DNA from: Shinisaurus crocodilurus | Lineage: Eukaryota; Chordata; Lepidosauria; Squamata; Shinisauridae | Direction of reading: 5' to 3' | Assembly (NCBI GenBank): GCA_021292165.1 | Contig: CM037879.1 | Location: 242,235,797-242,299,796 of the forward strand | Length of the DNA: 64,000 bases | Shown: positions 9,940-20,687 of the stretch, one piece after another | Layout of the letters: the number at the start of each line of letters is the position of its first letter | Numbering within the stretch: the first letter of the stretch is position 1 | Notes under the pieces: model-generated | The model's input: only the letters and a program-made list of their open reading frames with translations | What the model was told of the DNA's origin: nothing | The model's database searches: none | Position numbers and translations under genes: made by a program

Positions 9940-10298
9940 CAAGGCTAGCACCAAGGGTAGGCATAGCTGGGCACCTGCTGAGGCCCATACCCCAGCAGGG
10001 GCCCACTGACAAGAGCCCCCTGAAGTCGCTCCTCTTCACCATTGCAGCCTGCTTGTTCCACCACCTCTCACTCTGCCCTGGACAATGGAGGTGATGAGAA
10101 GGAGGAGCAGTAGATACCACTGCCTACTTGCTCACTGGCTCTTTGCCTATCAAGCAACCAAGTGGTAGCAGTGCTGAAAAAGAGGATGAAGCAAGAGCAG
10201 CTACTGACAATGGTGGTGAGAAGGTAGACTCGCTGAGGGAGGGGGTCCATTGGGCATGTCTTGCCCAGGGGCCCTCAGAAACCTGGAGCCAGCACTGA
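9940..10298 (+). mobile_element. hAT-like repeat family X, copy 1
   Basis: About 360 bp, starting near CAAGGCTAGCACCAAG and ending GAGCCAGCACTG, so the termini are weakly inverted (CAG.GCTGG). The interior has no coding capacity. The better-preserved copy at 35593-36580 shows an 8-bp target duplication with one mismatch, which places the family with hAT elements. The flanks here match at only 5 of 8 bases. Further copies are at 14649-15062 and 49304-49425 (minus, internally deleted). Confidence 0.6.
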
Positions 10299-10712
10299 CA
10301 CTAGCTCTCCATCATTTTCATTCTCTTCCCTAAGGGTCAAACTACACATTACCTTTAATACGTAGCATGATGCTACCTCAGTTCTGTCCTACTGAAAAAT
10401 AAAACATGGAAGACCCAATCTGGATCAGGACCCTGGAATGGAGTTGTGGAGGCTTTAACCCTTGTAGTCCTGATCCAGATTGCCCCCCACGCTTACAATT
10501 TGGATGGGGGGAGCCTCCATTAATTCAATGGAGGCTTTTCCCTATGCAAATTGCAGGTGGGGAGGGAGCTGATCTGAATTGGGACCACTGTATGGGACAA
10601 AGGGTTAATGCCCCTACACCTCACACTTGGGTCCCCAGTTGAGATCAGGTCCCTTGCTCTTAGTTCTGAGTAGGAAGAAAGAATTGAGGGAGCTGCACAG
10701 TACGTGTTAAAG

Positions 10713-11062
10713 CATGGGTGCAGAACCTCAGTTCCAGGGGCCAAATGCAGCCCCTCTGGGCTCCCAATCTGGCTCTCTGTGGTTCTCCAGAAGGCCATTT
10801 CCCCTTCCCCTGGCTGGCCCCACCCCCTTTCTCCTAACCACTGATCATTTGGTGGTTTCCTGGCTTATGTGCAGTTACTTCCCCATTCTAAAAGATGGAA
10901 ATGCCTCTCCTAAGGCTTAGGGACAGTAAGAGCTCTAAACTAAAATATGCTAGCATTTGGGGGCCCTCTCCCTTTGCCCCCACCCACCACTGGAATGTGG
11001 CCCCCAAGAGCTTCTGCAAAATGGAATTCAGCCCTCAAACTGAAAGGGGTTCTGCACCCCTG
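10713..11062. mobile_element. Non-autonomous hAT element, 350 bp
   Basis: The ends are CATGGGTGCAGAACC and the complement of CAGGGGTGCAGAACC. The flanking 8-mers TGTTAAAG and TGTGAAAT agree at 6 of 8 positions, an aged target duplication. No transposase frame. Confidence 0.7.
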
Positions 11063-11899
11063 TGTGAAATGTTACGTATGTGTACTTTGATCCTTAGACA
11101 GAGGGGCCAGGGAACAGAACGTCACTGAAGTATATCACTGAAGTGCATTGACTGGCTTCTAAGTATCATTTAGGTTCTCCGCATCATCGGTGTCCATGTT
11201 TGAAAAGAAAAGTTATGCACATGTCTGAACCACCCTGTCTTCATTTCAGGTAGCAGCCATATACATAAGGGAGCAAGGTAGTTTGCATACACAATATGAA
11301 AGCCAGGATGAAATAAGAAAGCAGATAATATTGTGTATGCACATCAGTAGTGAGGAAATGGATTAAGAAATGCATTATATTTTTCAAAAACAGCCAGAAT
11401 TTATTTTCATCCGTGTCATTTCTTTAAATTCTCTCAGATCGAAAAGAATCTCAAAGAGATGCGTTTGATTTTTATAGGCAGAAATGCAATGCAATTATAT
11501 TGAGAGAATGTGTGCTAATGAGATGGTGATGCAGTCAGTTATGTGTAATACTTATATATTTCCCAGCCACCTATTGGAAATATGAGATGGTCTAAATTTC
11601 TGGACAGGATAAATTTGAAGTGACTGAGGGTAAGAGGAAGATGAGATTCCAGCACATGGTGCTCCTCCCATTCCTCCCATCATCCATCTGATCAGGCATC
11701 AGCTGGGAGGGGCGGGGAAGAGATCACTGTTTCCTCCGTGCTAAAAGCTAATAGCAGCAGGGCAACAGTGACCTCCATCATGATCACTGGGAAGGGCAGA
11801 AGGTTAAAACATCTCATTTCACCTGAGATTCCAGTGCAGAGATTGCTGCTTCCTCGCTGCTACTAGAAGCAAGGAAAGAACAACCTGCCTGGGATCACT
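11063..11899. other. No gene or repeat recognised
   Basis: Plain AT-rich sequence, with no coding or repeat signature I can support. Confidence 0.4.
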
Positions 11900-11907
11900 G
11901 GGTAGAG

Positions 11908-12668
11908 CAGGGGTCCCAAATGCAGCACCTGTGGGCACCTCCAATGGTGCCCATGAAGGGTCCCCAACATGGTGCCTGTGGTGGGCACCCAAAAAACATT
12001 TAATTTCCCCCCGTTTTTTTAAATATGCGTACATGGATTCGTATGAAATGCATACAACTTTCTTTCTAGCAATTATGCATAAGCTTCAACAAAAGCAGAC
12101 CAAATATACAAATCAGTATCCATTTGAAGTTGGCCTCTATATGCCACCCATTCATATATCGAAAGGATTGTAAGGTCCTCAGTCCATTGCATTCTACAAG
12201 GTGAGTGTTTATCCTTCTAGTTTTGTAATATCAGTCTGTCAAAAGGGTGCAGATAACCCATTTCCCCTTCCATTTGTTGATTTCCATGAAGCAGGTAAAT
12301 TTAAAAGAGCCTGGGCATCATTGAATATATATTAAACACTGTTCCAGTACAAAATTTATCTGTGTAATAACCTCCTCCCAAAAAGAAGCAACTACTGGAC
12401 ATTGCCAATACATATGTTTAAAAGAGGCATTAGCTGTATTTCCCCACCAGCAATTAGCTGAATTAGACAATCCCTTATTAAAGAGATTTTGCAGCTTCCA
12501 ATAGACACAAAACAAAACTTTTTGCTGAATAAGACACAGCCTAAGATCCATAGACGTGACAGGTAGACTGGCAAGTGGCGATCCACTGATTAGGCATTTT
12601 GTGCCTAAATCAGCAGTTTCCCAAATTCCCAAATGTGCCCATGGGACCAAAAAGGCTGGGGACCCCTG
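11908..12668. mobile_element. hAT element with perfect 8-bp duplication, carrying an L1 remnant
   Basis: Ends CAGGGGTCCC and GGGACCCCTG are inverted, and GGGTAGAG flanks both sides perfectly (11900-11907, 12669-12676). The outer roughly 110 and 70 bases look like the hAT element. The middle is foreign and contains an antisense L1 piece. No hAT transposase is present. Confidence 0.88.
12080..12560 (-). pseudogene. L1 LINE ORF2 C-terminal remnant nested in the hAT element
   Basis: On the minus strand, about 12318-12560 translates to a stretch with NCWWGNTANASFKHMYWQCP followed by VASFWEEVI. This resembles the Cys/His-containing C-terminus of L1-type ORF2 proteins (C...H...C pattern, then a FW motif). 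The segment to 12080 would be its 3' UTR. Only the tail end survives, without reverse transcriptase. Insertion boundaries inside the hAT element were not resolved. The L1 assignment rests on motif resemblance alone. Confidence 0.55.
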
Positions 12669-13015
12669 GGGTAGAGGGCGAGACCTCTGCTGCAGAGATT
12701 GCTGGACTCCTGAACTCTGCAATGCTGGAGGTGTGTGGAGCTGTAAACTTCCCCCACAGCATTCCCATCCTCTGACCTCAGCGTGCAGGGAAGAGAGATT
12801 GAAATATCCCCATCCCTGCACACTGAGATGTGGATGGGTAGGGGTTAGAGTGTGCATATGTGGATATGTGTGTGTGCAAGTGGGGCCCCTAACCCAACAC
12901 TGCATGTGGCCCTTAAGGCCAGAAAGGTTGTCTACCCCCAACATATAAGATTGCGCTGTTACGATTATTTACATTTACAATTTTCAGTGGAACCCTAAGC
13001 ATGTTTACTCAGAAG

Positions 13016-13056
13016 TAACCGAAAGGTTGGTGGTTCGTGCCCACCCGGGGATGCTT
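13016..13056 (+). pseudogene. tRNA-Asn-like 3' half, copy 1
   Basis: TAACCGAAAGGTTGGTGG followed by TTCGTGCCCACCC matches the anticodon 3' strand, variable loop and T arm of vertebrate tRNA-Asn(GTT), with one T-loop change (TTCGTG for TTCGAG). The 5' half, including the A box and anticodon, is absent, so this is not a gene. It is preceded by CTCAGAAG and followed almost directly by a 5S-derived SINE. Confidence 0.7.
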
Positions 13057-13069
13057 GTCTTTATCTCAG

Positions 13070-13238
13070 GCCTGTGGCTCATGCTGGCTCAGCTTGTCTG
13101 AGTGTGGAAGGCTAAGCAGGGTCAAGCCCGGTTATTACTTGGATGGGAGACCCCTCCTCTAGTTTCCTGCATTGAGCAGGGGGTTGGACTCGATGGCCTT
13201 GTAGGCCCCTTCCAACTCTATGATCTATGAAATCTATA
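13070..13238 (+). mobile_element. 5S rRNA-derived SINE with CR1 tail, copy 1
   Basis: The first roughly 90 bases resemble 5S rRNA. A shortened 5' part is followed by a GGAAGCTAAGCAGGGTC-type A box, a GCCCGG/GCCTGG intermediate element and TTACTTGGATGGGAGACC, the C box. A 15-base linker (CCTCCTCTAGTTTCC) leads to a tail identical over about 52 bases to the 3' end of the CR1 LINE at 27.3-30.9 kb (GCATTGAGCAGGGGGTTGG to CTTCCAACTCTA). Such a chimera would use 5S-type pol III promoters and CR1 reverse transcriptase. It is not a functional 5S gene. Confidence 0.88.
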
Positions 13239-13347
13239 ATTCCCTTTTAGTTCAATGAGACTTTTTAGTAAGTGTGCTTTGGATTGCAGCCTAGATGGTA
13301 ATCTTCTTGAGGCGAGGATGTCTTCTTTGGCTATTTCACTCCATAAG

Positions 13348-13590
13348 AGCCAGTGTGGCGTAGTGGTGAGAGTGTTGGACTGGGACTCAGGAGATCCGGG
13401 TTCTAGTCCCCGTTCGGCCATGAAACTCACTGGGTGACTTTGGGCCAGTCACTGACTCTCAGCCTAACCTACCTCACAGGGTTGTTGTGAGGATAAAATG
13501 GAGAGGAGGAGGACAATTATGTAAGCCGCCTTGGGCTCCTTGCAGGAAAAAACAGCAGGGTATAAATATAATAAAATAAATAAAAATAAA
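13348..13590 (+). mobile_element. MIR-like tRNA-derived SINE, near complete
   Basis: It keeps the tRNA head with a B box (GGGTTCTAGTCCC), the CORE-like body and the L2-like tail ending in ATAAAATAAATAAA. It is the best copy in the window for defining the family. Confidence 0.88.
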
Positions 13591-13675
13591 GCACCATATA
13601 CCATGCTGGATCTAGGCTACATCAGTTGAACTTACATCCCATTGATTTCAGTGGGAACTTACTACAGCTAACTTG

Positions 13676-13768
13676 TAACACAACCCTGTACATGTCTACT
13701 CAGAAGTAAGCCCTACTGATATCAATGGGACTCACTCCCAGGTAAGTTTGTGCAGGATTGCAGCTGGG
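13676..13768. mobile_element. Palindromic MITE family B (CTACTCAGAAGTAAG type)
   Basis: Imperfect palindrome of about 93 bp with ACTCAGAAGTAAG and ACTCCCAGGTAAG arms around a TCAATGGG centre, and ends like GCAATCC/GGATTGCAG. Related copies occur at 23106, 38270, 54610, 57534 and 62648. Confidence 0.65.
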
Positions 13769-13987
13769 TAAGTCTGGATACAACCCATTGATAGGCTGGT
13801 CCAGACAAATATCCAATTATAGGCCAGCTAGTAACCCATCATGATATCACATGAAAAGCAATTATATTATTTTTATTTATTTATTTATTGCGTTGGGATA
13901 TAAATCTCTTGGAAAATAGGAGAATTTTACTTGTTGTGGTCTGTAAATGTGTGCCTGTAATTTAGTGCACAGCAAGACAGAGCCAGT

Positions 13988-14251
13988 ATGGCCGAGAAAA
14001 GGACTATTAATGTTAACAGCTCTGCACTGCAAAGTCTGGCTTACCTACAGTTAATTTCAAAAACAGTCATTAATTTAAATGTGCTGCAGCAGATTCAAGA
14101 AATGGAAGTGCACCAAATGTTCATTGATGATGTTGGCATTGTATCACTTGCCTTCAGCAATGTTTACGGCAATGAACAAATTGCAAGCATAGTCGCAGGA
14201 TACATCTATGTCTCCATATATTCGCTGAAAATTCTGCTGCTTATGCTTTAA
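13988..14251 (+). other. Unsupported 87-codon open frame
   Basis: An open frame without recognisable domain, signal or family. It sits in AT-rich DNA with no repeat call. I cannot support it as a gene; chance is the likeliest explanation. Confidence 0.15.
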
Positions 14252-14563
14252 TAAAGATTATATATTATGGCTGGCTAATAGTAACTTCTTATGAGAATTG
14301 GAAGCTGATGCTCAGTTTTCACTGATACAAATACTTTGTTGACATTCTCCCTTAGGGTGGTATTTCAATCATGGAAAATTGTCCAAAATGTTATTTGATT
14401 TAGTACAATTTGGGTATTGCACTACATTAAAGGTGGGGAGGAACCATTTCAATGTGATCCAAAACATGTTTTTAAAAACTTACCGTAGTTGCTGCTTACA
14501 TTGTAGGGGGAGAAAGTGTAAAATAGAGGGAGAAAATAATATTCACAAAATATACTAATAAGA

Positions 14564-14648
14564 ACATAATAAGAGTCATGCTGGATCAGACCAAGGTCCA
14601 TCTAATCCAGCATTCTAATCTCATCACACAGTGGCCAACCAGCTGCCT
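14564..14648 (+). mobile_element. Interspersed repeat (CATGCTGGATCAGACCAAGG type), 5' part
   Basis: A common reptile-type repeat whose body continues at 15063-15304. Together they read as one copy interrupted by hAT-like family X. A second small piece of it is at 58639-58711. Its LINE family is not certain. Confidence 0.55.
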
Positions 14649-15062
14649 GTGGGCTGGTGTCAACTATAGGCATGGTCAGGCACCTACTGAGGGCCCACAC
14701 CCCAGCATGAGCCCACCAACAAAAAACACTCAGAAGTAACCGAAAGGTTGGTGGTTCGTGCCCACCCGGGGATGCTTGTCCAGGGAACAAAACCCTGGAC
14801 TTGTTCCTCCTCTTCCCCTATTGCAACCTGCTTATTCACATGCCTCTTATTCTGGCCCAGACAACAGGAGCAGTAGATGCCACTGTCTACTTGCTCACTG
14901 GCTCTTTGCCTGTCAAGCAAGCAAAAGGTAGCAATGATGAGCAAAGGAATGAAGAGCAAGAGCAGCTGGTGACAATGGCACGGAGAAGATCGACTCACTG
15001 ATGGAGGGGGCCCTTTGAGAGTATTGTGCTTGAGTTCCCTCAAAATTCTGGAACCAGCACTG
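14649..15062 (+). mobile_element. hAT-like repeat family X, copy 2
   Basis: Inserted in the interspersed repeat between its GCCTGTGG and CTTTGGGAAAACC parts. It starts near GTGGGCTGGTGTC and ends GGAACCAGCACTG. It contains an extra block of about 60 bases (near 14727-14790) with the second tRNA-Asn half, which the other X copies lack. Confidence 0.65.
14736..14776 (+). pseudogene. tRNA-Asn-like 3' half, copy 2
   Basis: Identical to copy 1 over the tRNA part and over the adjoining CTCAGAAG and GGGGATGCTTGTC. It lies inside the family X copy and is followed by CCAGGG...CCCTGG. It is not a functional tRNA. Confidence 0.7.
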
Positions 15063-15304
15063 CTTTGGGAAAACCACAAGCAGGACATGAACACGGCAGC
15101 ACCCTCCTGCTCAGGTTCCCCAGTAACTGGTATCCACAGGGGCACTGCCTCTGATATCAGAGGTAGCATATAGCCACCATGTCTAGTAGCCACTGATAAA
15201 CTTTTCCTCCACGAATTTGTCTAATTGCCCTTTTAAAGCTGTCCAAATACATCTTGTGGTAGTGAATTCCATAGTTTAACTATACATTGTGTGAAGGAGT
15301 AGAT
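15063..15304 (+). mobile_element. Interspersed repeat, 3' part
   Basis: Continuation of 14564-14648: ACCACAAGCAGGACATGA, then GGTAGCATATAGCCACCATG, GAATTTGTCTAATTGCCC and GTGAATTCCATAGTTTAAC. Confidence 0.55.
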
Positions 15305-15473
15305 TTCATAGATCACAGAGTTGGAAGGGGCCTACAAGGCCATCGGGTCCACCCCCCTGCTCAATGCAGGAAACTAGAGGAGGGGTCTCCCATCCAAGTA
15401 ATAACCAGACCTGACCCTGCTTAGCTTTCCACGCTGTCGCTCAGACAAGCTGAGCCAGCGTAAGCCACAGGCC
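15305..15473 (-). mobile_element. 5S rRNA-derived SINE with CR1 tail, copy 2
   Basis: Same structure as copy 1, on the minus strand. The C box complement (GGTCTCCCATCCAAGTAA) and the CR1 tail complement are both clear. It directly abuts the previous interspersed repeat. Confidence 0.87.
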
Positions 15474-15519
15474 TGTAATAGTAAATAATATTTATTTAGA
15501 TGTACACACACATAAGTGA

Positions 15520-15960
15520 GCAGGTGTAGTAGTGGCTAAGAAACTGAGCTATGGATCAGGAGGTCAGAGGTTCAAAATTAATTTTTGCCATGACCAAGTT
15601 GACCTTAGGTAAGCCACTCCCTCCCAGGCTCAGTCCCCTGATCTGCAATATGGGGTAGATAATAATACTGACTCACCTTACAGGGTTGTTGTAAGCAGCA
15701 GTGGCAGGTGGCTCCACTGTCAGTGGGATGGTGTAACCACTCCGGGTTTCAGTCTGAACTTTAAAGGAGCTATCCATAGTGCTGAACCTATCAGGGGTTC
15801 AGCACCATGTATAGATCCTTTAAAGTTCAGACTGAAATCCAGAGTAGATAAACAGTCCCACTGACAGTGGAGCCACCTGCCTCCGCTAAGTAAGGGTTAC
15901 AATTAGATAATTTGTGTAAAACACTTAAAAATGCTATGCAAACATTAAGTATTATCTTTA
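15520..15960 (+). mobile_element. MIR SINE split by a hAT-type MITE
   Basis: The left part resembles MIR: a tRNA-like head, a GACCTTAGGTAAGCCACTC-like core, CTGATCTGCAATATGGGG and CACCTTACAGGGTTGTTGTAAG. The right part (15886-15960) continues with GTAAAACACTTAAAAATGC. The MITE at 15696-15885 separates them. Confidence 0.7.
15696..15885. mobile_element. Palindromic hAT-type MITE, 190 bp
   Basis: Long inverted arms start CAGTGGCAGGTGGCTCCACT and end with the complement, around TTTAAAG blocks. The sequence is related to the element at 39089-39276. The flanks GTTGTAAG and TAAGTAAG agree at 5 of 8 bases, so the target duplication is decayed or misplaced. Confidence 0.75.
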
Positions 15961-16371
15961 CTTTAGAGAAAAAAATCTCCTGTCCTTAGCATTTTTGTAT
16001 GCATCAACAAGGATTTGTATTTGTATTTCAAGTATTTCCTTTTGGTGAGGCTGTTGTCTGAGAACACCGTATCTCTGTTGATCTGACATGCTGGCAGGGA
16101 ATACAAACTATTCCTGTCAGACCAGCTTTCAAAAAGTTATCAAATGAAAAGAGAGAGGGAGATGATCAGATTTGTTGTACATCCTAAAATGAATATATCT
16201 ACGGTATGCATATTGTCCCCAGCAGCTTTCTGTCTCCCCGATTTTCCAAGGATTTTCAGTTTGCAACACAGAGATTGCACCCTTACTTTGAAACAATCCA
16301 TAATCAGTGGAAGAGTGTGCGGATAGCATGACTCTTACATCCCACTCCATTCCATCCTTCCTAGGTCCCAT

Positions 16372-16944
16372 CTAGGGATGTGCAAATGAGCAAAACTTGA
16401 GCTTGCTGAAGTTCTCCGAATTCCATCTCGAAGCTCATTCCGACTCAAACAGGCCTGTGGCTCACGCTGGCTCAGCTTGTCTGAGCGTGGAAAGCTAAGC
16501 AGGCTCAGGCCTGGTGATTACTTGGATGGGAGACCCCTCCTCTAGTTTCCTGCATTGAGCAGGGGGTTGGACTCGATGGCCTTGTAGGCTCCTTCCAACT
16601 CTATCTATGAAATCTATGAAATAAGTCCATATCAGATTGCGAGCCTCGTTTTTTGATTTTCACATGAATATTAGTGCATATTTTCATATGTATTTTTCCA
16701 AATGTGCACATCAATTGTTTGCACCTTTGAAATGTATGCATTCTTCTCCCACTGATTAAAGTGTACTCATGTACATTTTTCGAATGTCCACATGCAGTTG
16801 AATTGGTCCATGAATCACATTGCGCTCAAAAATATATGGACTTTAAGCGCAGGTTGTGCTTGAGTCCATGTTCGGTTCAGAAGGTGTGAACTGGGTAAAT
16901 CCTGATCAAAAGTGAACTGAAATGAATTTTTCATACATCTGTAG
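16372..16944 (+). mobile_element. Repeat family W, copy 2, with nested 5S SINE
   Basis: Starts CTAGGGATGTGCAAATGAGC and ends CATACATCTGTAG. The 5S-derived SINE at 16453-16621 interrupts it. No coding frame. Confidence 0.45.
16453..16621 (+). mobile_element. 5S rRNA-derived SINE with CR1 tail, copy 3
   Basis: Best preserved 5S part: GGAAAGCTAAGCAGGCTCAG, GCCTGGTGATTACTTGGATG and GGAGACC are all present, followed by the linker and CR1 tail ending in CTATGAAATCTATGAAAT. Confidence 0.88.
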
Positions 16945-17061
16945 CTGAAGCAAGCAGAACTTCAGTTTTATCTTCCAGCAGAAAGGGAAAGAGAGGAAGG
17001 GTGGAACCAGGAAGAGACAGGACTGAAGGCATAGTGGCTGCAAACTCTCCCACTGTTTGTG

Positions 17062-17467
17062 TGTTGCTTGCGCATGTAAAGGCGAGATAAAGAAGAGGCA
17101 GACACAGGGCATATGGTTGCAAATCAGGTCCACATTTATTGAATTGAAGATCTGTGAAGGGTGAAGTGCGGTTCTAACCTAGCCCGGCCCTTGGCCGGGT
17201 AAAAGACCAATATTTGGCGAATACATCCTAACTGAACCGGAGGCGGGATGGCCCTCAACCGCCCAGTTGACCTCCATGTGGAGCTGGAGGGCCTTACCAT
17301 CGTCACCTTACTTTGGCGCCTCCAGGCTCCCAAAGTAGGTGAGAAAGGTAAAACCCCAAAGCCGTCCCAATCTCCCTCCTGCCAAGCCTCATGGCATTGG
17401 CGAGGGCAGCCTTGGGTAAACGTCAGTCACCTTGAAAGGTGCCACTGGATGATCACCATAACCCTAA
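17062..17467 (-). mobile_element. LTR-like repeat family Y, copy 1
   Basis: On the minus strand the copy runs from GGTTATGGTGATC through CACCTTTCAAGGTGACTGACG, a CCGGGC-rich block and AATAAATGTGG, to GGCGAGATAAAG-complement sequence and GCAACA. The order (AATAAA about 80 bases before a CA end) resembles an LTR with its polyadenylation signal. The second copy at 33459-33876 shares both ends and the middle. No target duplication was found. Confidence 0.5.
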
Positions 17468-17775
17468 TTGCTTTGCTTGTGCAGCCTGAAATGGATTCTG
17501 TAAATATTTCTCGATATGCACTGGAAAGGTAATCTATTCTAGGCATGTCCGGACATGGTGAGGGAATGTTGATATTGTGCTCCCACACTGAGCTGGAAGG
17601 CAAGGCCTAGCATGCACTGACTGATAGCCTGCCTGTAATGTACCAAGGGGGTGACATGAAAACACTAGCCCTTGCTGTGCACCGCGGCCACAATCCATAG
17701 GGGTATGAATATTATCACAAGTTGTGATAGTAAACTGATGCAGTTCCCATTTACCTATAAAGCAGGGCTAGAATT

Positions 17776-17781
17776 ATTATT

Positions 17782-17822
<41 letters not shown>

Positions 17823-17835
17823 TATTATTATTTTA
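17776..17835. repeat. (ATT)n(ATC)n microsatellite
   Basis: ATT units, then about twelve ATC units, then ATT units again. Confidence 0.95.
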
Positions 17836-18154
17836 TACTAAAAAGGGTGTATGGGGAGTGGAGCAAAACCTCCTCATGCCCGCCCCCCAGCCTCACCTTT
17901 GTCTCCCTGGCAGCTCACTTCTGGTGTCAGAGCTGGGCTGGGTGAAAGCATCTGAACTAATTCATTTCATTTCTACACCACCCAATAGCGGAAGCTCTCT
18001 GGGTGCTGTGAAGGTCTTTAGGCTCTCTTAAATTAGATGAGCATGATGAAGGCATGCTGGGGAGATGGGAGTAGGCTTGGTTCCCCTGCCCCGTGCACCC
18101 CTTTTAGTAGAAAAGGTTTAATCCCCGCCCTGCTTATACCTAAATGGAGGAAAC

Positions 18155-18157
<3 letters not shown>

Positions 18158-18188
<31 letters not shown>
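18158..18188. repeat. (CA)n microsatellite
   Basis: About fifteen CA units. Confidence 0.95.
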
Positions 18189-18190
<2 letters not shown>

Positions 18191-18415
18191 CTGGTTTGGC
18201 CCTAAGTGTGCAAGATCAGCAAAAGGATTGCTGCATCCGTGCACTGTCACCATTTGTGAGAGCATTCATGCCCCTCTGGATTGTGGCCGTGGTGCACAGC
18301 CCAGGATGCTGTTGTCACCACCCCCTTCATAGACCAGAGGCTACCAGTATGAATAGTTAACCTCCCACCCCTGCTTTATAGCCAAACAGGCATGCACAAG
18401 TTCGGTAAGCAGTGT

Positions 18416-18645
18416 GAGCCAGTGTGGCATAGTGGTGAGAGTGTTGGACTGGGACTCTGGAGATCTGGGTTCTAGTCCCCACTCAGCCATGAAGCTCACT
18501 GGGTGACTTTGGGCCAGTCACTGACTCTCAGTCCAACCTACCGTAGAGGGCTGTTGTGAGGAGAAAATGGAGAGGGGGGGGATTGGTTCTTTGTAGGAAA
18601 AAAGGCAGGATATACTACATGTAATGATAGAAAATAGATAGATAG
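18416..18645 (+). mobile_element. MIR-like tRNA-derived SINE
   Basis: Head, B box (GGGTTCTAGTCCCC) and body are present. The tail is degraded (AAGGCAGGATATACTACATG) and ends in GATA repeats. Confidence 0.85.
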
Positions 18646-18984
18646 ATAAGCAAGCACACATCTGGTTTGGCTCTTACCTTCCAGACAGTGGTGCAAAATG
18701 TCAGCCCATTTGTAAAACTAGTCTACTATGACTAATATTTACTAACAATTGGTTAGTAAATAACCAATTTAGTAAATAACCACCTCTGCATGTATACATT
18801 GCTACGCAGAAAGATCAAGGTGGTGGTGGGGGAATGCTGTTTATTAAACTGTGAAACTCCTTAAAGCTTTGTTAAGTGTCAGGAAAAGGAAACAAGAGCT
18901 TTACTCTGTGACACTGGATGGAGAAGTTTAATAGCTCACCACCCTCCAACTTCTGAATCAGTCTCTAAGACAGAAAGCTGAATT

Positions 18985-19318
18985 GGCTTCGGGGGTGATG
19001 ATCCTGTGGCCCCTAGATGCATCTGGGGGGGGTCATAGGATCATTCAGATTCCCAGTTCTGAGGTCAGAGAAAGCGCTCCAATACCCCGCCCCCGCCCCC
19101 GCCCCTTTGCAGCCAGTATGCAAAGAACCGCACTGACCGCTCTCCAAGGTCAGAAAAGCCACTTCAGAGAGGGCTTAAAGGGCCATCTAGCGAAAATGCA
19201 GAGCAGCAGGAATGGCGGACGTGATGATCACCTCCACCACTCCTCCTGCTCTCCATTGGATGCTTGTAATTCTCCGGGTTCAGGGGTTTATGGGCATCAC
19301 CATAGGATTGTGCCCTAA
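18985..19318. mobile_element. GC-rich repeat family Z, copy 1
   Basis: Shares GATTCCCAG(T/C)TC(T/C)GAGGTC, TTTGCAGCCAGT.TG.AAAGAA and GGGCATC(A/C)C at its end with the copy at 47553-48192. The ends (GATCCTGTGGCCCCTAGA, GGATTGTGCCCTAA) have the same style as the palindromic MITEs. Non-coding. Confidence 0.55.
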
Positions 19319-20648
19319 GACAGGAATAAATGGGCAGTAGTAGTAGTAGCAGCATGATATTAATGTTTCAAATTCATTCTTCAGCTTATTGGTTCTCGAC
19401 CAACTGCTTCAGAACAACCTCCATTACTGGCATTAAAAGAACCAATGTGTCTTGTTTTTGGCACAAACATTTCAACAGGTGTTAGTGATTGGAAAAAATG
19501 GGACCCACGGTGACAAAGCTTGATTGCTCCAAAAAAAGGAAGAAGAGATGCTACTTTCATTACATCTTTACTATGTGAACCTGTTGTTACCTGGCACCTA
19601 CTGCTGCTGAGCAAAGGAATGACCAGCCGCTTCACAGACATTCTGCTTGTCTGACAGATGGCACAAATATAGTCAGTCTACTGACAATGCAGGCAATCAA
19701 CTTTACTTGCCAGAAGGTGAGACTCCCCAGATAACAAGGTCTAAATGGTCACACATGCTGAAAATACACAACTGTGACAACAACATTTAAATGAGCTGGT
19801 CAAGATTTTTTTTTTAAAGAAAAGAAAAAAAGCACATCAACAAAATGAGCTTGGAGGTTCTCAAGCATTTCAAATGAAAATTCAAATTGTTTTTCTTGTC
19901 CCTCAACCATGTGAGCTGCATATATTAAAATATACTCAAGACTGGCAAGAATTCTATAAAGGTACATCTGCAGGACACTAATTTTTGTGCATCTATGTGT
20001 TAATTACAGGGTTTAAAAAATAATAATAATTAAAAATCTCCAAAAGTATCCTATTGAGGATGGGGGTGTTACTGCAAGGGGTATATTTTAGCAAATACTG
20101 AAAATACGACAAGCTTATTTGAATTCAAAATAAAAGTGTATGGAAGATTTATGACCAATTATAGATTGAAAGAATTGCAAGTTAACCATGACTTCCATGA
20201 GCTGAATTATTGTGCAATGGCCAATATTTAAACAAGTACAAAAGGACTTCTTTTAAATACTTCCAGTTGGTGGATATAATTTTGATTTGGATACAAATAA
20301 CAGGGCTGTGTACTGCCTATGAACAGAAACAAAGAGAAAAACATTTGGTAGATAATATATGCTCAGGGCAACAAGAAGATCACATCCATCACTCCATGTG
20401 CTCTGCCAGGCCTGAGCCCACAGAGCATAGGATAGTTGAAGTGCTCCAACATCAGGGAACTCTTTCAAAGGACGTGGGACCTTGTCCCATGGGACTACCT
20501 TCAAAGGACAAAGGACCCTAACATTATCTTTTCCTCTCCCAACTCCAACCAATCAGGACTGTAGTTTCTTGTTCATTTCTATCAACTAGTTCTATTTTCT
20601 GAGTTAAAAGTTTTCTCTCTCTCTTTCTCTGATCTTCTCTGAACTTTA
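19319..20648. other. No gene or repeat recognised
   Basis: AT-rich, with short A and T runs only. I see no coding signature or family match. Confidence 0.4.
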
Positions 20649-20687
20649 CAGGGCGTGTTTGCATGGCATGCCAACCCACCCTGGTAA

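Noticed and set aside
13016..13056. A tRNA-Asn gene
   Set aside because: Only the 3' half is present; no acceptor 5' strand, D arm, A box or anticodon.
13070..13160. A functional 5S rRNA gene
   Set aside because: The 5' part is shortened and altered, and the sequence continues into a CR1 tail in all four copies.
13988..14251. An 87-codon protein gene
   Set aside because: No family, no conserved motif, AT-rich composition; open frames of this size occur by chance many times here.
17672..18031. A frame with a poly-Ser run
   Set aside because: The poly-Ser is the (ATC)n microsatellite read in frame.
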